49,089 bases of DNA from Brachybacterium nesterenkovii (GCF_900163655.1 NZ_FWFG01000027.1:1-49089), one strand, 5' to 3'; counted from the first letter of the stretch, positions 30,444 to 40,424 are shown. A program made the numbers and translations. The notes: generated by a model not told the origin, from the letters alone.

Positions 30444-31972
30444 CCAACGACGACACCGCTCGCGACGCCATCGCGACCGACGCGAGCGCCTACGGCGGCG
30501 ACGCGCCCGACGACACTGCGCCCGACGACACCGCGTCCGACGGAACCACCCGCGGCTCCGCGGCTCCTGCACCCCTGGCCCCGCCCTCCCGTCGCAGCGG
30601 CCTGGACCTCTCGCGCGAGGTCGACCCGAGCCAGCCCGTCGCCCTGGCGCCGGGCCAGCTGCAGCTGCGCCCGGCCCGCCGCGGCAAGGCACCCGCCCAT
30701 CTCGCGGACCTCACTCTCGCCGAGCGCGCCGAGGCCGTCGCGGAGCTGGGGCTGCCCGCGTTCCGCGCCAAGCAGCTGTCCGTCCACTACTTCGAGCACG
30801 CGACCACGGACCCTGCGGCGATGACGGACCTGCCCCAGGACCGCCGCGCCGAGCTCGCCGAGCGCTTCTTCCCGCAGCTGCTCACCCTCGTGTCCCGCCA
30901 GAGCGCCGATCACGGCGCCACCCAGAAGCTTCTGTGGCGCCTGTTCGACGGCTCCCTCGTGGAGTCGGTGCTCATGCGGTACCCGGGGCGCATCACGCTG
31001 TGCATCTCCTCGGAGGCCGGCTGCGGCATGAACTGCCCGTTCTGCGCGACGGGCCAGATGGGCCTGACCCGCAACCTCTCCGCCGCCGAGATCCTCGAGC
31101 AGGTGCGCATCGCCAATGCGATGCTGCGCAGCGGGGAGCTCCCAGGCGCCCGCGAGGGCGATCCCGAGCGCGTCACCAACATCGTGTTCATGGGCATGGG
31201 CGAGCCGCTGGCGAACTACCGGGCCGTCGCGACCGTCTGCAAGCGCCTGAACGCGCCGTCGCCGGAGGGCTTCGGCATGTCGGCGCGCAGCATCACCGTC
31301 TCGACGGTCGGGCTCGCGCCCGCGGTCCGCAAGCTCATCGCCGAGCGCATCCCGGTGACGCTGGCCGTGTCCCTGCACGCCCCGGACGACGAGCTGCGCG
31401 ACGAGCTGGTGCCGATCAACACCCGCTACGACGTCGAGGACATCCTCTCGGCGGCGCACGAGTACTTCGAGGCCACGGGCCGCCGCGTGAGCATCGAGTA
31501 CGCGCTGATCCGCGACATCAACGACCAGGCGCACCGCGCGGACCTGCTGGCCCGCAAGCTCGTCGACAAGGGCGGCCCGCACTGGGTGCACGTGAACCCG
31601 ATCCCGCTGAACCCGGTCAAGGGCTCGAAGTGGACCGCGTCCGATCCGCGGGTCGAGCGCGAGTTCGTCGAGACGCTGCGCTCCTACGGGATCTCGACGA
31701 CCATCCGCGACACCCGCGGCTCCGACATCGACGGCGCCTGCGGCCAGCTCGCCGCGACGATCATCGAGTCCGACTCCCACCGCGAGGACCGCGAGGCTCG
31801 CGTGGCTCGCGTCGAGGCGGTCGCCTCGCGGGACAGCGCTGGGCCGGTCGCCTCGCGGGACAGCGCTGGGCCGGTCGCCTCGCGGGATGGCGCTGGGTCG
31901 GTCGCCCCGCGGGACGGCGCTGGAGTCACCGCCGCGGATACCGCGACGGACGGCGCGTCCGCGGACGACTGA
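30440..31972 (+). CDS. rlmN: Dual-specificity rRNA/tRNA methyltransferase RlmN
   Basis: Radical-SAM enzyme making m2A2503 in 23S rRNA and m2A37 in tRNA. The [4Fe-4S] cysteines are Cys195, Cys199 and Cys202 in [14 protein letters not shown]. The second catalytic cysteine is in DGACGQL near the C-terminus. [11 protein letters not shown] and [17 protein letters not shown] are typical. At 510 residues it is longer than usual: about 70 disordered residues are added at the N-terminus and about 65 at the C-terminus, the latter with four nine-residue repeats (VASRDSAGP type). Confidence 0.95.
   Translation: MTNDDTARDAIATDASAYGGDAPDDTAPDDTASDGTTRGSAAPAPLAPPSRRSGLDLSREVDPSQPVALAPGQLQLRPARRGKAPAHLADLTLAERAEAVAELGLPAFRAKQLSVHYFEHATTDPAAMTDLPQDRRAELAERFFPQLLTLVSRQSADHGATQKLLWRLFDGSLVESVLMRYPGRITLCISSEAGCGMNCPFCATGQMGLTRNLSAAEILEQVRIANAMLRSGELPGAREGDPERVTNIVFMGMGEPLANYRAVATVCKRLNAPSPEGFGMSARSITVSTVGLAPAVRKLIAERIPVTLAVSLHAPDDELRDELVPINTRYDVEDILSAAHEYFEATGRRVSIEYALIRDINDQAHRADLLARKLVDKGGPHWVHVNPIPLNPVKGSKWTASDPRVEREFVETLRSYGISTTIRDTRGSDIDGACGQLAATIIESDSHREDREARVARVEAVASRDSAGPVASRDSAGPVASRDGAGSVAPRDGAGVTAADTATDGASADD
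31820..31924 (+). repeat. 27-bp in-frame repeats near the rlmN 3' end
   Basis: Units at 31820, 31847 and 31874 plus a shorter fourth at 31901; the first two are identical. They encode VASRDSAGP and variants. Confidence 0.85.
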
Positions 31973-32109
31973 GCCCTCCCGCATCGCGACCGCGGCCGCA
32001 CGGGCGGCGCCTGCGCGGCCGCGCCCGTGCGGGCGGATACAGTGAGGGAGCCTGCGGGCGCCCGCGCGACCCGCGGCGCCCGATGAGCCCGAGCACCAGG
32101 AAGGTCCCC

Positions 32110-32658
32110 GTGAGCACTTCGTTCGAGCGCGTCTCGCGCCTGTCCACCGGATACGACGTCCGGGAGGTCGACGACTTCCTCGCGCGCGCCCGCGCTGCCT
32201 ACGAGGGACGGGACGAGAGCTTCTCCCCGTCGGAGGTGACGTCCGCGAGCTTCTCCTCGGAGCGCGGCGGCTACTCGATGCGCGTCGTCGACGAGGCCCT
32301 CGACCGCCTGTCCGACGCCTTCGCCCTGCGCGAGCGCGACGCGGCGATCGCCGAGCGCGGCGAGGAGGCCTGGGTGCGTGACCTGACCGAGCGCGCCGAG
32401 ACCCTCAAGGAGCGCCTCGAGCGCCCCGCCGGGGAACGCTTCGCCCCCGGCCGCGAGGGCGAGGTCTCCTACGACCGCGACGACGTCGACGTCCTGTGCG
32501 ACGAGCTCGTCGCCTACTTCACGCAGGGCCACCCGATGAGCGTGGACGATGTGCGCCGCGCCGCCTTCCGCCGCCGCAAGGGCCCCGCGGGGTACTCCGA
32601 GGCCGTCGTCGACGTCTACCTCGACCACGTCGCGGACGTCATGGCCTCCGTGCCGTGA
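32110..32658 (+). CDS. Protein with four DivIVA-like motifs
   Basis: 182 residues from GTG 32110, five bases after AGGAAGG; an in-frame ATG at 32083 lacks a ribosome site. Four copies of a G/S-Y-x4-V-D-x-hydrophobic motif are visible: STGYDVREVDDFL, GGYSMRVVDEAL, VSYDRDDVDVLCDEL and AGYSEAVVDVYLDHV. This is the N-terminal DivIVA/Wag31 membrane-curvature motif. There is no long coiled coil, unlike true DivIVA. The function is unknown; a role at the membrane or septum is inferred. Its TGA overlaps the dxr GTG. A related but frameshifted gene lies at 13438. Confidence 0.8.
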   Translation: MSTSFERVSRLSTGYDVREVDDFLARARAAYEGRDESFSPSEVTSASFSSERGGYSMRVVDEALDRLSDAFALRERDAAIAERGEEAWVRDLTERAETLKERLERPAGERFAPGREGEVSYDRDDVDVLCDELVAYFTQGHPMSVDDVRRAAFRRRKGPAGYSEAVVDVYLDHVADVMASVP

Positions 32659-33923
32659 CCTCATCGGCTCCCTCCCCGGCCCCCCGCCGAGCCGTCGTGC
32701 TGGGCTCCACCGGCTCGATCGGCACCCAGACCCTCGAGGTCCTGGCCCGCTGCACGGATGCCGTCCGGCTCCACGGCCTCGCCGTCTCCGGCTCGCGCCC
32801 CGAGACCGCCGCGCAGCAGGTGCTCGCCCATGCGCCCGCGCGCGTCGCGATCGCCGACGAGGACGCCGCCGATCAGGTCGCCGCGGCGATCCGCGCCGCC
32901 CTCGCGCCGGAGGCCCGCGATATGCCGCGCCTCGACGTCGGCGAGGACGCGGTCGTCGATCTCGCCGGTGCGCTCGGCGCGGGAGATGTGGTCGTCAACG
33001 CCGTGACCGGCTCGGTCGGCCTGCGCCCCACCCTCGCGGCGCTCGCCTCCGGGGCGCGCCTCGCGCTCGCGAACAAGGAGTCCCTCATCGCCGGCGGCGA
33101 GCTCGTCACGGGCGCGGCCGCCGAGGGGCAGATCCTCCCGGTCGACTCCGAGCACACCGCGATCGCCCAGGCCCTCGCCGGCGTGCGGCCGGAACACGTC
33201 GACCGTCTCGTCGTGACCGCCTCCGGAGGACCCTTCCGCGGCCGCAGCCGCGCCGAGCTGGGGGAGGTCACGCCCGAGCAGGCGCTGGCCCACCCCACCT
33301 GGCAGATGGGCAGGGTCATCACCACCAACTCCGCGACGCTGGTGAACAAGGCGCTCGAGGTCATCGAGGCCTGCTGGCTGTTCGACATGCCCGAGGACCG
33401 CGTCGACGTGGTCGTGCACCCGCAGTCGATCGTCCACTCGATGGCCACCCTCATCGACGGCTCCACGATCGCCCAGGCGAGCCCGCCGGACATGCGCCAC
33501 GCGATCGGCTGGGCCATCGCCCACCCCGAGAAGATCCCCGGCCTCGCCCGGCCCCTCGACTTCACGCGCGCCCAGTCCTGGACGTTCGAACCGGTCGACG
33601 AGGAGACCTTCGGCGCGATCGCGCTGGCCCGCGCGGCCCACCGCCGCGGGCACGGCGCGATGGCCGCCTACAACGCCGCCAACGAGGAGGCCGTCGACGC
33701 GTTCTTCGCCGGGCGCCTGCCGTTCCTCGGGATCGTCGACGTGATCGGCGAGGTCCTCGCGGACCCGGGACTGCCGACGGTCGCCCCCGCCGACGGCGTC
33801 GACGGCGTCCTGGCCGTCGAGCGCGCCGCCCGGGCCATCGCGGGCGAGCGCATCGCCGCCCGCGCGGCCACGGCCTCTGCCACCGCGTCGAGCGCGGGTC
33901 AGAGCGCGGGGCGGGGCGCGTGA
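32655..33923 (+). CDS. dxr: 1-deoxy-D-xylulose 5-phosphate reductoisomerase
   Basis: Second step of the MEP isoprenoid pathway (DXP to MEP, NADPH-dependent). 422 residues: LGSTGSIGTQTLEVL, NKESLIAGGEL, PVDSEHTAI with the metal-binding Asp and Glu, TASGGPFRG, HPTWQMG, then NKALEVIEA and VHPQSIVHSM. The final 25 residues are an Ala/Ser-rich tail. GTG start with a GTGA overlap. Confidence 0.97.
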   Translation: MTSSAPSPAPRRAVVLGSTGSIGTQTLEVLARCTDAVRLHGLAVSGSRPETAAQQVLAHAPARVAIADEDAADQVAAAIRAALAPEARDMPRLDVGEDAVVDLAGALGAGDVVVNAVTGSVGLRPTLAALASGARLALANKESLIAGGELVTGAAAEGQILPVDSEHTAIAQALAGVRPEHVDRLVVTASGGPFRGRSRAELGEVTPEQALAHPTWQMGRVITTNSATLVNKALEVIEACWLFDMPEDRVDVVVHPQSIVHSMATLIDGSTIAQASPPDMRHAIGWAIAHPEKIPGLARPLDFTRAQSWTFEPVDEETFGAIALARAAHRRGHGAMAAYNAANEEAVDAFFAGRLPFLGIVDVIGEVLADPGLPTVAPADGVDGVLAVERAARAIAGERIAARAATASATASSAGQSAGRGA

Positions 33924-35263
33924 GCGTCGCGCTGTACGTCCTGGGCATCCTCCTGGTGGCCCTCGGCATCGGCGTCTCCATCGCCCTGCACGAGCTGGGG
34001 CATCTCGTGCCCGCCAAGGCCTTCGGCGTGCGCGTCACCCAGTACATGATCGGCTTCGGCCCCACGGTCTTCTCCCGGCGCCGCGGCGAGACCGAGTACG
34101 GCATCAAGGCGATCCCGCTGGGCGGGTACATCCGGATGATCGGCATGTACCCGCCGCATAAGGGGGACGCGCCCGGCACCATCCGCGAGGACTCCACCGG
34201 CTTCGTGCAGACGATGTCCGCCGAGGCCAAGGAGTGGGAGGCCGCCCAGTACGACCCCTCCGAGCAGCACCGCACGTTCGTCGCGCTGTCGGTCCCGAAG
34301 AAGCTGGTGGTGATGCTCGGCGGGCCGACGATGAACCTCCTCATCTCCGCCGTCCTCCTGGGCGTGCTGATGAGCGGCTTCGGCCTTCCCGCCGTCACGA
34401 ACCAGGTCTCGAGCGTCTCGCAGTGCGTGCTGCCCGCCGACGCCCCCGAGGGCACCTCCTGCGAGGGGCAGCCCGTCGCGCCCGCGGCCGCCGCGGGCAT
34501 CCGGCCCGACGACGTGATCCTCTCCGTCGACGGGCGCGAGACGCCGACCTTCGAGGACGTGGTCGAGGTGGTCCGCGGCGCCGGCGGGCGCACCGTCCCC
34601 GTCGTCGTCGAGCGCGACGGCCAGCGCCTGACGCTCGAGGCCACTCCCATCGTCGACGCCCGTCCCGTGATCGGTGCGGACGGCGAGGTCGTCCGCGAGG
34701 CCGACGGCTCCCTGCGCACCGTGCAGGCCGGATTCCTCGGGGTCTCGGGCACGCGCGACCTGGTGCGCCGTCCGGTCACCGAGGTGCCCGGTGCCGTCTG
34801 GGACTCCTTCGCCGCGACCGGGAAGCTGGTGCTGGGCCTGCCCGCGCGGCTCGTCGACGTCGCCCAGGCGGCTTTCGGGACCGAGGAGCGGGACCCGAAC
34901 GGGCCCGTCGGCGTCGTCGGCGTCTCCCGTCTGGCGGGGGAGGTGGTCTCGACCGAGCAGCCCGGCTTCGATCTGCGGATGAAGGCGTTCACGCTGGTCT
35001 CGATGCTGGCCTCGCTGAACATGGCCCTGTTCGTGTTCAACCTGGTCCCGCTGCTGCCGCTGGACGGCGGGCACGTGCTCGGCGCGCTCCTCGAGGGGGC
35101 GCGGCGCATGATCGCTCGGCTGCGGGGCCGCCCCGACCCGGGGCCGATCGACATGTCGCGGATGCTGCCCGTCACTAATGTGGTCGCGCTGGCGTTCCTC
35201 GTGATGACCGTGCTGCTCGTGTACGCGGATATCGTGCGGCCCATCACCCTGTTCGGATCCTGA
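33920..35263 (+). CDS. rseP: Site-2 protease family zinc metalloprotease (RseP/Rip1 type)
   Basis: Intramembrane M50 protease. 447 residues. The zinc motif HELGH (about 26-30) lies in the first membrane helix, a PDZ domain follows ([15 protein letters not shown]), and the second active-site motif [12 protein letters not shown] is in the C-terminal helices. In mycobacteria the homologue Rip1 cuts anti-sigma factors; targets here are unknown. Between dxr and ispG as in most actinobacteria, coupled to dxr by GTGA. Confidence 0.94.
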   Translation: MSVALYVLGILLVALGIGVSIALHELGHLVPAKAFGVRVTQYMIGFGPTVFSRRRGETEYGIKAIPLGGYIRMIGMYPPHKGDAPGTIREDSTGFVQTMSAEAKEWEAAQYDPSEQHRTFVALSVPKKLVVMLGGPTMNLLISAVLLGVLMSGFGLPAVTNQVSSVSQCVLPADAPEGTSCEGQPVAPAAAAGIRPDDVILSVDGRETPTFEDVVEVVRGAGGRTVPVVVERDGQRLTLEATPIVDARPVIGADGEVVREADGSLRTVQAGFLGVSGTRDLVRRPVTEVPGAVWDSFAATGKLVLGLPARLVDVAQAAFGTEERDPNGPVGVVGVSRLAGEVVSTEQPGFDLRMKAFTLVSMLASLNMALFVFNLVPLLPLDGGHVLGALLEGARRMIARLRGRPDPGPIDMSRMLPVTNVVALAFLVMTVLLVYADIVRPITLFGS

Positions 35264-35340
35264 GACGCCGCGCCTGTGCAGGATCCGTGCAGGTGACCGG
35301 CGCGACGGCGCACACGCTGACGACTCCCGGGCGCGGATGG

Positions 35341-35346
35341 GATGAT
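35341..35346 (+). promoter_or_regulatory. Putative promoter of ispG (leaderless type)
   Basis: -10 GATGAT, six bases before GTG 35353. CTGACG at 35317-35322, with an 18-bp spacer, may serve as -35. Confidence 0.5.
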
Positions 35347-35352
35347 GTGCGC

Positions 35353-36516
35353 GTGACTTCTGTGAGCCTCGGGATCCCCACCGTCAAGGAGGCGCCGCGC
35401 GTCCTGCGCCCGCGCCGCGTCAGCCGGAAGGTGAAGCTCGGCGACATCGCCGTCGGCGGCGACGCCCCCATCACCGTGCAGTCGATGACCACCACGCCGA
35501 CGCACGACATCAACGCCACCCTCCAGCAGATCGCGGAGCTGACCGCGGCCGGCTGCGACATCGTGCGCGTCGCGTGCCCGCGCAGCGAGGACGCCGACGC
35601 GCTCCCGGCGATCGCCGCGAAGTCCCCGATCCCCGTGATCGCCGACATCCACTTCCAGCCCAAGTACGTGTTCGCCGCGATCGAGGCCGGCTGCGCCGGC
35701 GTCCGCGTGAATCCGGGCAACATCCGCCGCTTCGACGACCAGGTCAAGGACATCGCCCAGGCGGCGAAGGACCACGGCACGGCCCTGCGCATCGGCGTCA
35801 ACGCCGGCTCGATCGACCAGCGGATGATGAAGGGCATCGACCGTGTGACCCCGGAGGCGCTCGTCGAGTCCGCCGTCTGGGAGGCCTCCCTGTTCGAGGA
35901 GCACGACTTCCACGACTTCGGGATCTCCGTCAAGCACAACGACCCCGTGATCATGGTCGAGGCCTACCGGCAGCTGGCCGAGCGCGGCGACTGGCCGCTG
36001 CACCTCGGCGTCACCGAGGCGGGCCCCGCCTTCCAGGGCACCATCAAGTCCTCCGTGGCCTTCGGGATCCTGCTGGGCGAGGGCATCGGCGACACCATCC
36101 GCGTGTCCCTGTCGGCCCCGCCCGTCGAGGAGGTCAAGGTCGGCAACCAGATCCTGCAGTCGCTGAACCTCAAGCCCCGCAAGCTCGACATCGTCTCCTG
36201 CCCCTCGTGCGGCCGCGCCCAGGTGGACGTCTACACGCTCGCCGACAAGGTCACCGAGGGCCTCAAGCACCTCGAGGTCCCGCTGCGCGTGGCCGTCATG
36301 GGCTGCGTCGTCAACGGTCCCGGCGAGGCCCGCGAGGCCGATCTCGGCGTCGCCTCCGGCAACGGCAAGGGCCAGATCTTCGTCAAGGGCGAGGTCATCA
36401 AGGTCGTGCCCGAGGAGGAGATCGTCGAGGTGCTCCTGGCCGAGGCCGAGCGCATCGCCGCGGAGATGGGCGAGGGTGCCGAGGCCGCCGGCGCGCCGTC
36501 TGTCTCGGTGAGCTGA
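35353..36516 (+). CDS. ispG: (E)-4-hydroxy-3-methylbut-2-enyl-diphosphate synthase
   Basis: Penultimate MEP-pathway enzyme, a [4Fe-4S] protein converting MEcPP to HMBPP. 387 residues from GTG 35353. [21 protein letters not shown] opens the TIM barrel, with DIHFQPKYV and VRVNPGNI within it. The cluster cysteines are in SCPSCGR and [10 protein letters not shown]. Starts at 35287 and 35362 are in frame; 35353 fits the promoter spacing and conserved N-terminus best. Confidence 0.96.
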   Translation: MTSVSLGIPTVKEAPRVLRPRRVSRKVKLGDIAVGGDAPITVQSMTTTPTHDINATLQQIAELTAAGCDIVRVACPRSEDADALPAIAAKSPIPVIADIHFQPKYVFAAIEAGCAGVRVNPGNIRRFDDQVKDIAQAAKDHGTALRIGVNAGSIDQRMMKGIDRVTPEALVESAVWEASLFEEHDFHDFGISVKHNDPVIMVEAYRQLAERGDWPLHLGVTEAGPAFQGTIKSSVAFGILLGEGIGDTIRVSLSAPPVEEVKVGNQILQSLNLKPRKLDIVSCPSCGRAQVDVYTLADKVTEGLKHLEVPLRVAVMGCVVNGPGEAREADLGVASGNGKGQIFVKGEVIKVVPEEEIVEVLLAEAERIAAEMGEGAEAAGAPSVSVS

Positions 36517-36523
36517 CCCTCCC

Positions 36524-37372
36524 GTGCTCCGCCGGGGTCCGACCGTGCGGCCCCTGCGGCCCGCCGCGCTCGACGGCGCCCTGCGCCTGGCGCTCGCCGA
36601 CCCGCTGACGACCACCCTCCCGGGCTCGCGCCTGGCGGAGCTGCGCGTGAACCCCGGGATGCTCGCGCGCGAGTTCTCGGTGCTGGGCGGCGACGCCGCG
36701 CCCCAGGCCGTCCTGTGGGGCGGCGCCAACGCCGGACCGGTCGGCGGGGCGGGCGAGGACTTGGACGTCCTCGCCCGGAGCCTCGCCTCCCGCCGCCGCA
36801 CCTCGAGCTCGCTGGTGGGCCCGCGCGCGGCGATCGAGCGGATGTGGCCGGTGATCGCCCTGGCCTGGGGGCGGGCGCGCGAGGAGCGCTGGTCGCAGCC
36901 GCTGCTCGAGGCCGTCGTCGCTCCAGCGGTGGTGCCGGAGCCGACCCTGCGGCCGGCGCGGCCGGGGGAGGAGGACGCCGTGTTCCCCGCCGCCGTCGCG
37001 ATGTTCCGCGAGGAGGTCGGCAGCGACCCCACAGCCTACGACGGCGGCGCCGGCTACCACCGGCGTGTGGCCGCGCTCATCCGCGAGGGCCGCACCTACG
37101 TCGTCACCGACGAGGCCGGGGAGGTGCTGTTCAAGGCGGACGTCGGGGCCGGGCTCGGTGACGTCGCCCAGCTGCACGGCGTGTGGGTGCGGCCGGATCA
37201 GCGCGGACGCGGTCTCGCGCGCCGGGCCATGGCGGCGGTCGTCGAGCAGGTGCGCCGTGATCACGCCGGTCGGGTGTCGCTCTACGTCAACGACTTCAAC
37301 GAGCCCGCGCGCCGGGCCTACGCCGCGGCGGGGTTCCGCCAGGCGGGGGAGCTCACGACCCTCCTGTTCTGA
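36524..37372 (+). CDS. DUF4081 / GNAT family N-acetyltransferase
   Basis: 282 residues. The N-terminal half (about 7-130) fits DUF4081. The C-terminal half is a GNAT domain with LRPARPGEEDAVFPA, the acetyl-CoA pyrophosphate loop VRPDQRGRGLARRAM, and SLYVNDFNEPARRAYAAAGF. GNAT proteins of this architecture follow ispG in mycobacteria as well. Substrate unknown. GTG 36524, seven bases after the ispG stop. Confidence 0.88.
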   Translation: MLRRGPTVRPLRPAALDGALRLALADPLTTTLPGSRLAELRVNPGMLAREFSVLGGDAAPQAVLWGGANAGPVGGAGEDLDVLARSLASRRRTSSSLVGPRAAIERMWPVIALAWGRAREERWSQPLLEAVVAPAVVPEPTLRPARPGEEDAVFPAAVAMFREEVGSDPTAYDGGAGYHRRVAALIREGRTYVVTDEAGEVLFKADVGAGLGDVAQLHGVWVRPDQRGRGLARRAMAAVVEQVRRDHAGRVSLYVNDFNEPARRAYAAAGFRQAGELTTLLF

Positions 37373-37400
37373 GCACGGCGGGCTCCGGCTTGTTCTCCGC

Positions 37401-38237
37401 TCAGGCTGGCCGGTGCGCCGTGATGACGAACTGCAGCGGCAGACGGTCCGGTTCCTCGCGCAGGCGCCACGTATCGCCGTCGCAGACCATGAGCTCGGGC
37501 CACGGGCACCAGGCCGAGGCCGCGGTCTCCTCGAACGAGTCGAGCACGAGCCCGGCCTCGAGCAGCGCTGTGATGATCTCGCTCAGCGCGTGGTTCCACT
37601 GGTGGTTCACGCCGTGCGTGATCGCCTCCGCGCCGTCGGGCGCCTCGACGTAGGAGCCGGCGTCGTCCCAGGTCATCGGTGCCTCGCGCTCGAAGTACGG
37701 CTGCTCGACGCGCAGACCGGCGGTGATGTCCTCGCCGATGGTCATGAAGAACGGGTGGTCGTCGCGGATGAGGAAGCGCCCGCCCGGTCGCAGCAGCGAG
37801 GCGACGGTGCGGGCCCAGGCGCGGATGTCCGGCAGCCAGCACAGCACGCCGATGCTCGTGTACACGAGGTCGAAGTCACCGGTCACGGCCGCGCGAGCGT
37901 CGTACACGTTGGCCTCGACGAAATCGATGTCGGCACCGGCGCGCTCGGCGAGGTCGCGGGCGCGGCGCAGCGACGCCGGGGACAGATCGACTCCTACGAC
38001 GCGCGCGGCGCCGAGCCGCTTCAGGCTCACCGTGTCCGTGCCGAGGTGGCACTGCAGGTGGATCACGTCGCACCCGGCGAGGTCGCCCAGGCGCTCGACG
38101 TCCTGGGCGACCTCCGGGGTGATGTGCTCGGGATCGGCCACGAGCTCCTCGATCCCGTAGCCGGAGGCCTCGTGGAGCGCGGCGCGGTCGTCCCAGTTGG
38201 CGCGGTTGTCGGCGAAGTGCGCGGTGTGGCGGTCCAT
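37401..38237 (-). CDS. Class I SAM-dependent methyltransferase
   Basis: 278 residues read from 38237 downward; convergent with the GNAT gene. Motif I reads VIHLQCHLGTDTVSL, where the usual GxGxG is CHLGT, then VVGVDLSPASLRRARDLA (acidic ribose-binding Asp) and VYTSIGVLCWLPDIRAWA. Such proteins are usually small-molecule methyltransferases. Substrate unknown. A TAGCGT seven bases before the ATG indicates its own leaderless promoter. Confidence 0.87.
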   Translation of the reverse strand: MDRHTAHFADNRANWDDRAALHEASGYGIEELVADPEHITPEVAQDVERLGDLAGCDVIHLQCHLGTDTVSLKRLGAARVVGVDLSPASLRRARDLAERAGADIDFVEANVYDARAAVTGDFDLVYTSIGVLCWLPDIRAWARTVASLLRPGGRFLIRDDHPFFMTIGEDITAGLRVEQPYFEREAPMTWDDAGSYVEAPDGAEAITHGVNHQWNHALSEIITALLEAGLVLDSFEETAASAWCPWPELMVCDGDTWRLREEPDRLPLQFVITAHRPA

Positions 38238-38244
38238 GGGCCCG

Positions 38245-38250
38245 ACGCTA
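38245..38250 (-). promoter_or_regulatory. Putative -10 element of the methyltransferase gene (leaderless type)
   Basis: On the minus strand, TAGCGT lies seven bases before the ATG at 38237. Confidence 0.45.
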
Positions 38251-38433
38251 GCGGTGCATGACGGATCCGACCATGGAATTCCGCGGCTGCGGCGCGCATC
38301 CCCGGTGAGGCCGGTGATCATGGCAGCGGCGGCCGCCGAGCTTCCCCAGGCGCCGCGGAGCGCACCCTGCGTGGCGTCCTCATGGGTGATCGCGTCCCCA
38401 TCGCAGCTCTCGCCGACTGCCCCATGGCGGCTG

Positions 38434-39057
38434 TCAGCGCAGGATGCCCAGCTCCCGCGCTGCCGAGACCGCGGCTGTGCGCGAGGACACGTCGAGCTTG
38501 GTGAACACGTGCACGAGGTGCGACTTCACGGTGGCCTCGCTGATGTGCAGCGCGGCGGCGATCGCCCCGTTCGAGTCGCCATCCGCGACCCGGCGCAGCA
38601 CCCCGATCTCCCGAGCCGACAGGTTCACGGGCCCCGAGCGCATGCGCCGCATGAGGCGGCCGGCGATCGCGGGCGCCAAGGCGCTGCGGCCCGCGGCGGC
38701 CTCCCGGATCGCGCGGATCAGCTCCTCCGGTGGGGCATCCTTGAGCAGGTAGCCGCTCGCGCCCGCCTCGATCGCCCCGAGGATGTCGCCCTCGGTGTCG
38801 TAGTTGGTGAGCACGAGCAGCTGGGGCGCGGGAGAGAGCGCGCGGATGCGCCGTGTGGCATCGGCTCCGGTCTCCGCCTGCCCCGCGAACTGCAGGTCCA
38901 TGAGCACGAGGTCGGGGGAATGCTCGCGGGCGGCGTCGACGGCCTCGGCGGGCGTCGCGGCTTCTGCGAGCACCTCCACGCCCTCGGCCGCGCCCAGCAG
39001 GGCGCGCAGGCCGGCGCGCACGACAGGATGGTCGTCGGCCAGGACCAGGCGGATCAT
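38434..39057 (-). CDS. NarL/FixJ family response regulator
   Basis: 207 residues. The receiver domain has the acidic pair in LADDHPVVRAG, the phosphoacceptor Asp in DLVLMDLQF, Thr in LVLTNYD and Lys in YLLKDAP. The LuxR-type HTH follows (NLSAREIGVLRRVADG, ISEATVKSHLVHVFTKLDV). Its ATG overlaps the kinase TGA. It probably controls the divergent ABC transporter genes, possibly through the palindromes at 40316 and 40338. Confidence 0.95.
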   Translation of the reverse strand: MIRLVLADDHPVVRAGLRALLGAAEGVEVLAEAATPAEAVDAAREHSPDLVLMDLQFAGQAETGADATRRIRALSPAPQLLVLTNYDTEGDILGAIEAGASGYLLKDAPPEELIRAIREAAAGRSALAPAIAGRLMRRMRSGPVNLSAREIGVLRRVADGDSNGAIAAALHISEATVKSHLVHVFTKLDVSSRTAAVSAARELGILR

Positions 39058-40274
39058 GCGGCCTCCACCGCAGACGTGGGGGAGGGCGCGGTGGGCCCGA
39101 CCGCATCGGGCACCCGCACACGGATGCGTGTCCCGCGTCCCGGCTCGGCGTCGACCTCGAGCGCGCCCCCGATCTCCGCGGCCCGCTCGGCCATGGCGCG
39201 CAGTCCGAAGGAGTCGCCGCCCGCGGTCGAGGCCACCTCGAGCATCTGCGGCGAGAACCCGCGGCCGTCATCGGCGATCTCGAGCCGCGTCCCGCCGGCC
39301 TCGCGGCCCAGCGTGATCGCGGCACGGCCAGCCTCGGCGTGCTGGACGACATTGGCGAGCGCCCCCTGGCCGATGCGCAGGAGCGCCACCTGCACGGCGA
39401 CGGGCACCTCGAGCGAGGCGTCGGCGTCGACCTCCACGTCGATACCCGTGCGCTGCGCCGTCGTGCGCGCGAGGCGCTCGAGCGCGGGTGCGAGGCCGCG
39501 CTCGAGATCCGGCGGCGCGAGCTCGCGGATGAAGCGCCGGGCATCGGCCAGGCCGCTCGCCGCGGTCTCGCGGGCCAGGCGCACATGCTCGATCCCGGGG
39601 CGCTCGCCGTCGGAGGCCTCAGCGGCGTGCAGGAGCATCTGGATGCTCGAGAGGTCCTGGGCCACGGTGTCGTGGATCTCCCGGGCCAGCCGCGACCGCT
39701 CGGCCAGAACGCCCTGCTGCCGCTCCGTCGCGGCCAGGAGGTCCCGCGTGGCCAGGAGCTCGGAGAGCAGCGCCTCGCGCTCGCGGGCCTCCTGCGCGAG
39801 GGCCCGGTAGCCGAGCCCGATGAGGAGCGCCACGCCGGCGCCGACGAGCGGTCCGACGACGCCGCCGAGGGTGAGGTCGTCGTGCGCCGCGAGGACGAGG
39901 ATCGCGATCCCGGTCGCGCAGATCACCGCGAGGGGCCCGGTGCGCGGCCCGAGGACGTGCAGGAAGAGGAAGAAGAGGGGGAAGACGAGGTAGGCGGCCA
40001 CGGAGGCGACGGCGACGAGGCACGCCCAGACGGCGCACAGGGCCACGATCCACACGGCCGTCCACCGGCCGCGCCGGCCGGCGGGAGCGGCCGCGACGAA
40101 CGATCCGACGGCGTACACCGCGACGAAGAGCGCCAGGAGCGCGAGGGCCGGCCCCAGCATCGGCCCGCCCTCGACGAGGGTGCGCAGCGCGACGAGGACG
40201 GCCAGCCCGCCCGTCAGGCAGTGCAGCCCGGCGCGCAGGCCGACGAAGACCGGGGTCAGGGACGAATGGGCCAT
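39054..40274 (-). CDS. Membrane sensor histidine kinase (HisKA_3 type)
   Basis: 406 residues. Up to six membrane segments fill residues about 10-170 with little extracytoplasmic sequence. A short coiled coil leads to the HisKA_3 dimerisation box with the phosphorylated His in LAREIHDTVAQDLSSIQ. The HATPase domain shows ALANVVQHA (N box variant), IADDGRGFSP (G1) and SFGLRAMAERA (G2). An intramembrane-sensing kinase next to an ABC transporter is typical of envelope-stress or peptide-antibiotic detectors; the signal is inferred, not known. Confidence 0.93.
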   Translation of the reverse strand: MAHSSLTPVFVGLRAGLHCLTGGLAVLVALRTLVEGGPMLGPALALLALFVAVYAVGSFVAAAPAGRRGRWTAVWIVALCAVWACLVAVASVAAYLVFPLFFLFLHVLGPRTGPLAVICATGIAILVLAAHDDLTLGGVVGPLVGAGVALLIGLGYRALAQEAREREALLSELLATRDLLAATERQQGVLAERSRLAREIHDTVAQDLSSIQMLLHAAEASDGERPGIEHVRLARETAASGLADARRFIRELAPPDLERGLAPALERLARTTAQRTGIDVEVDADASLEVPVAVQVALLRIGQGALANVVQHAEAGRAAITLGREAGGTRLEIADDGRGFSPQMLEVASTAGGDSFGLRAMAERAAEIGGALEVDAEPGRGTRIRVRVPDAVGPTAPSPTSAVEAA

Positions 40275-40315
40275 GGTCGGCCCAGCGTATCCGCGCCGCC
40301 GCGCCCGCGGATCCA

Positions 40316-40353
40316 TCGAAAGTTCGACCCGAGGAGCCATCGGGCGCCCGATG
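40316..40353. promoter_or_regulatory. Two palindromes in the kinase/ABC divergent promoter region
   Basis: TCGAA-AG-TTCGA (40316-40327) and the perfect 16-bp palindrome CATCGGGCGCCCGATG (40338-40353), both in the 150-bp gap. Candidate binding sites for the adjacent NarL-type regulator. Confidence 0.45.
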
Positions 40354-40424
40354 CCGCGCCCCCGCTCCGGGCGGGAGCCTGGAGCAGGTGCTGCGGAGCG
40401 TCCCGGCGCCGGAAGGAGTCCCTC

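Noticed and set aside
33585-33600. GTTCGAACC as a tRNA T-loop
   Set aside because: It lies inside dxr coding sequence and no acceptor or anticodon arms surround it. No other tRNA-like T-loop was found in the window.
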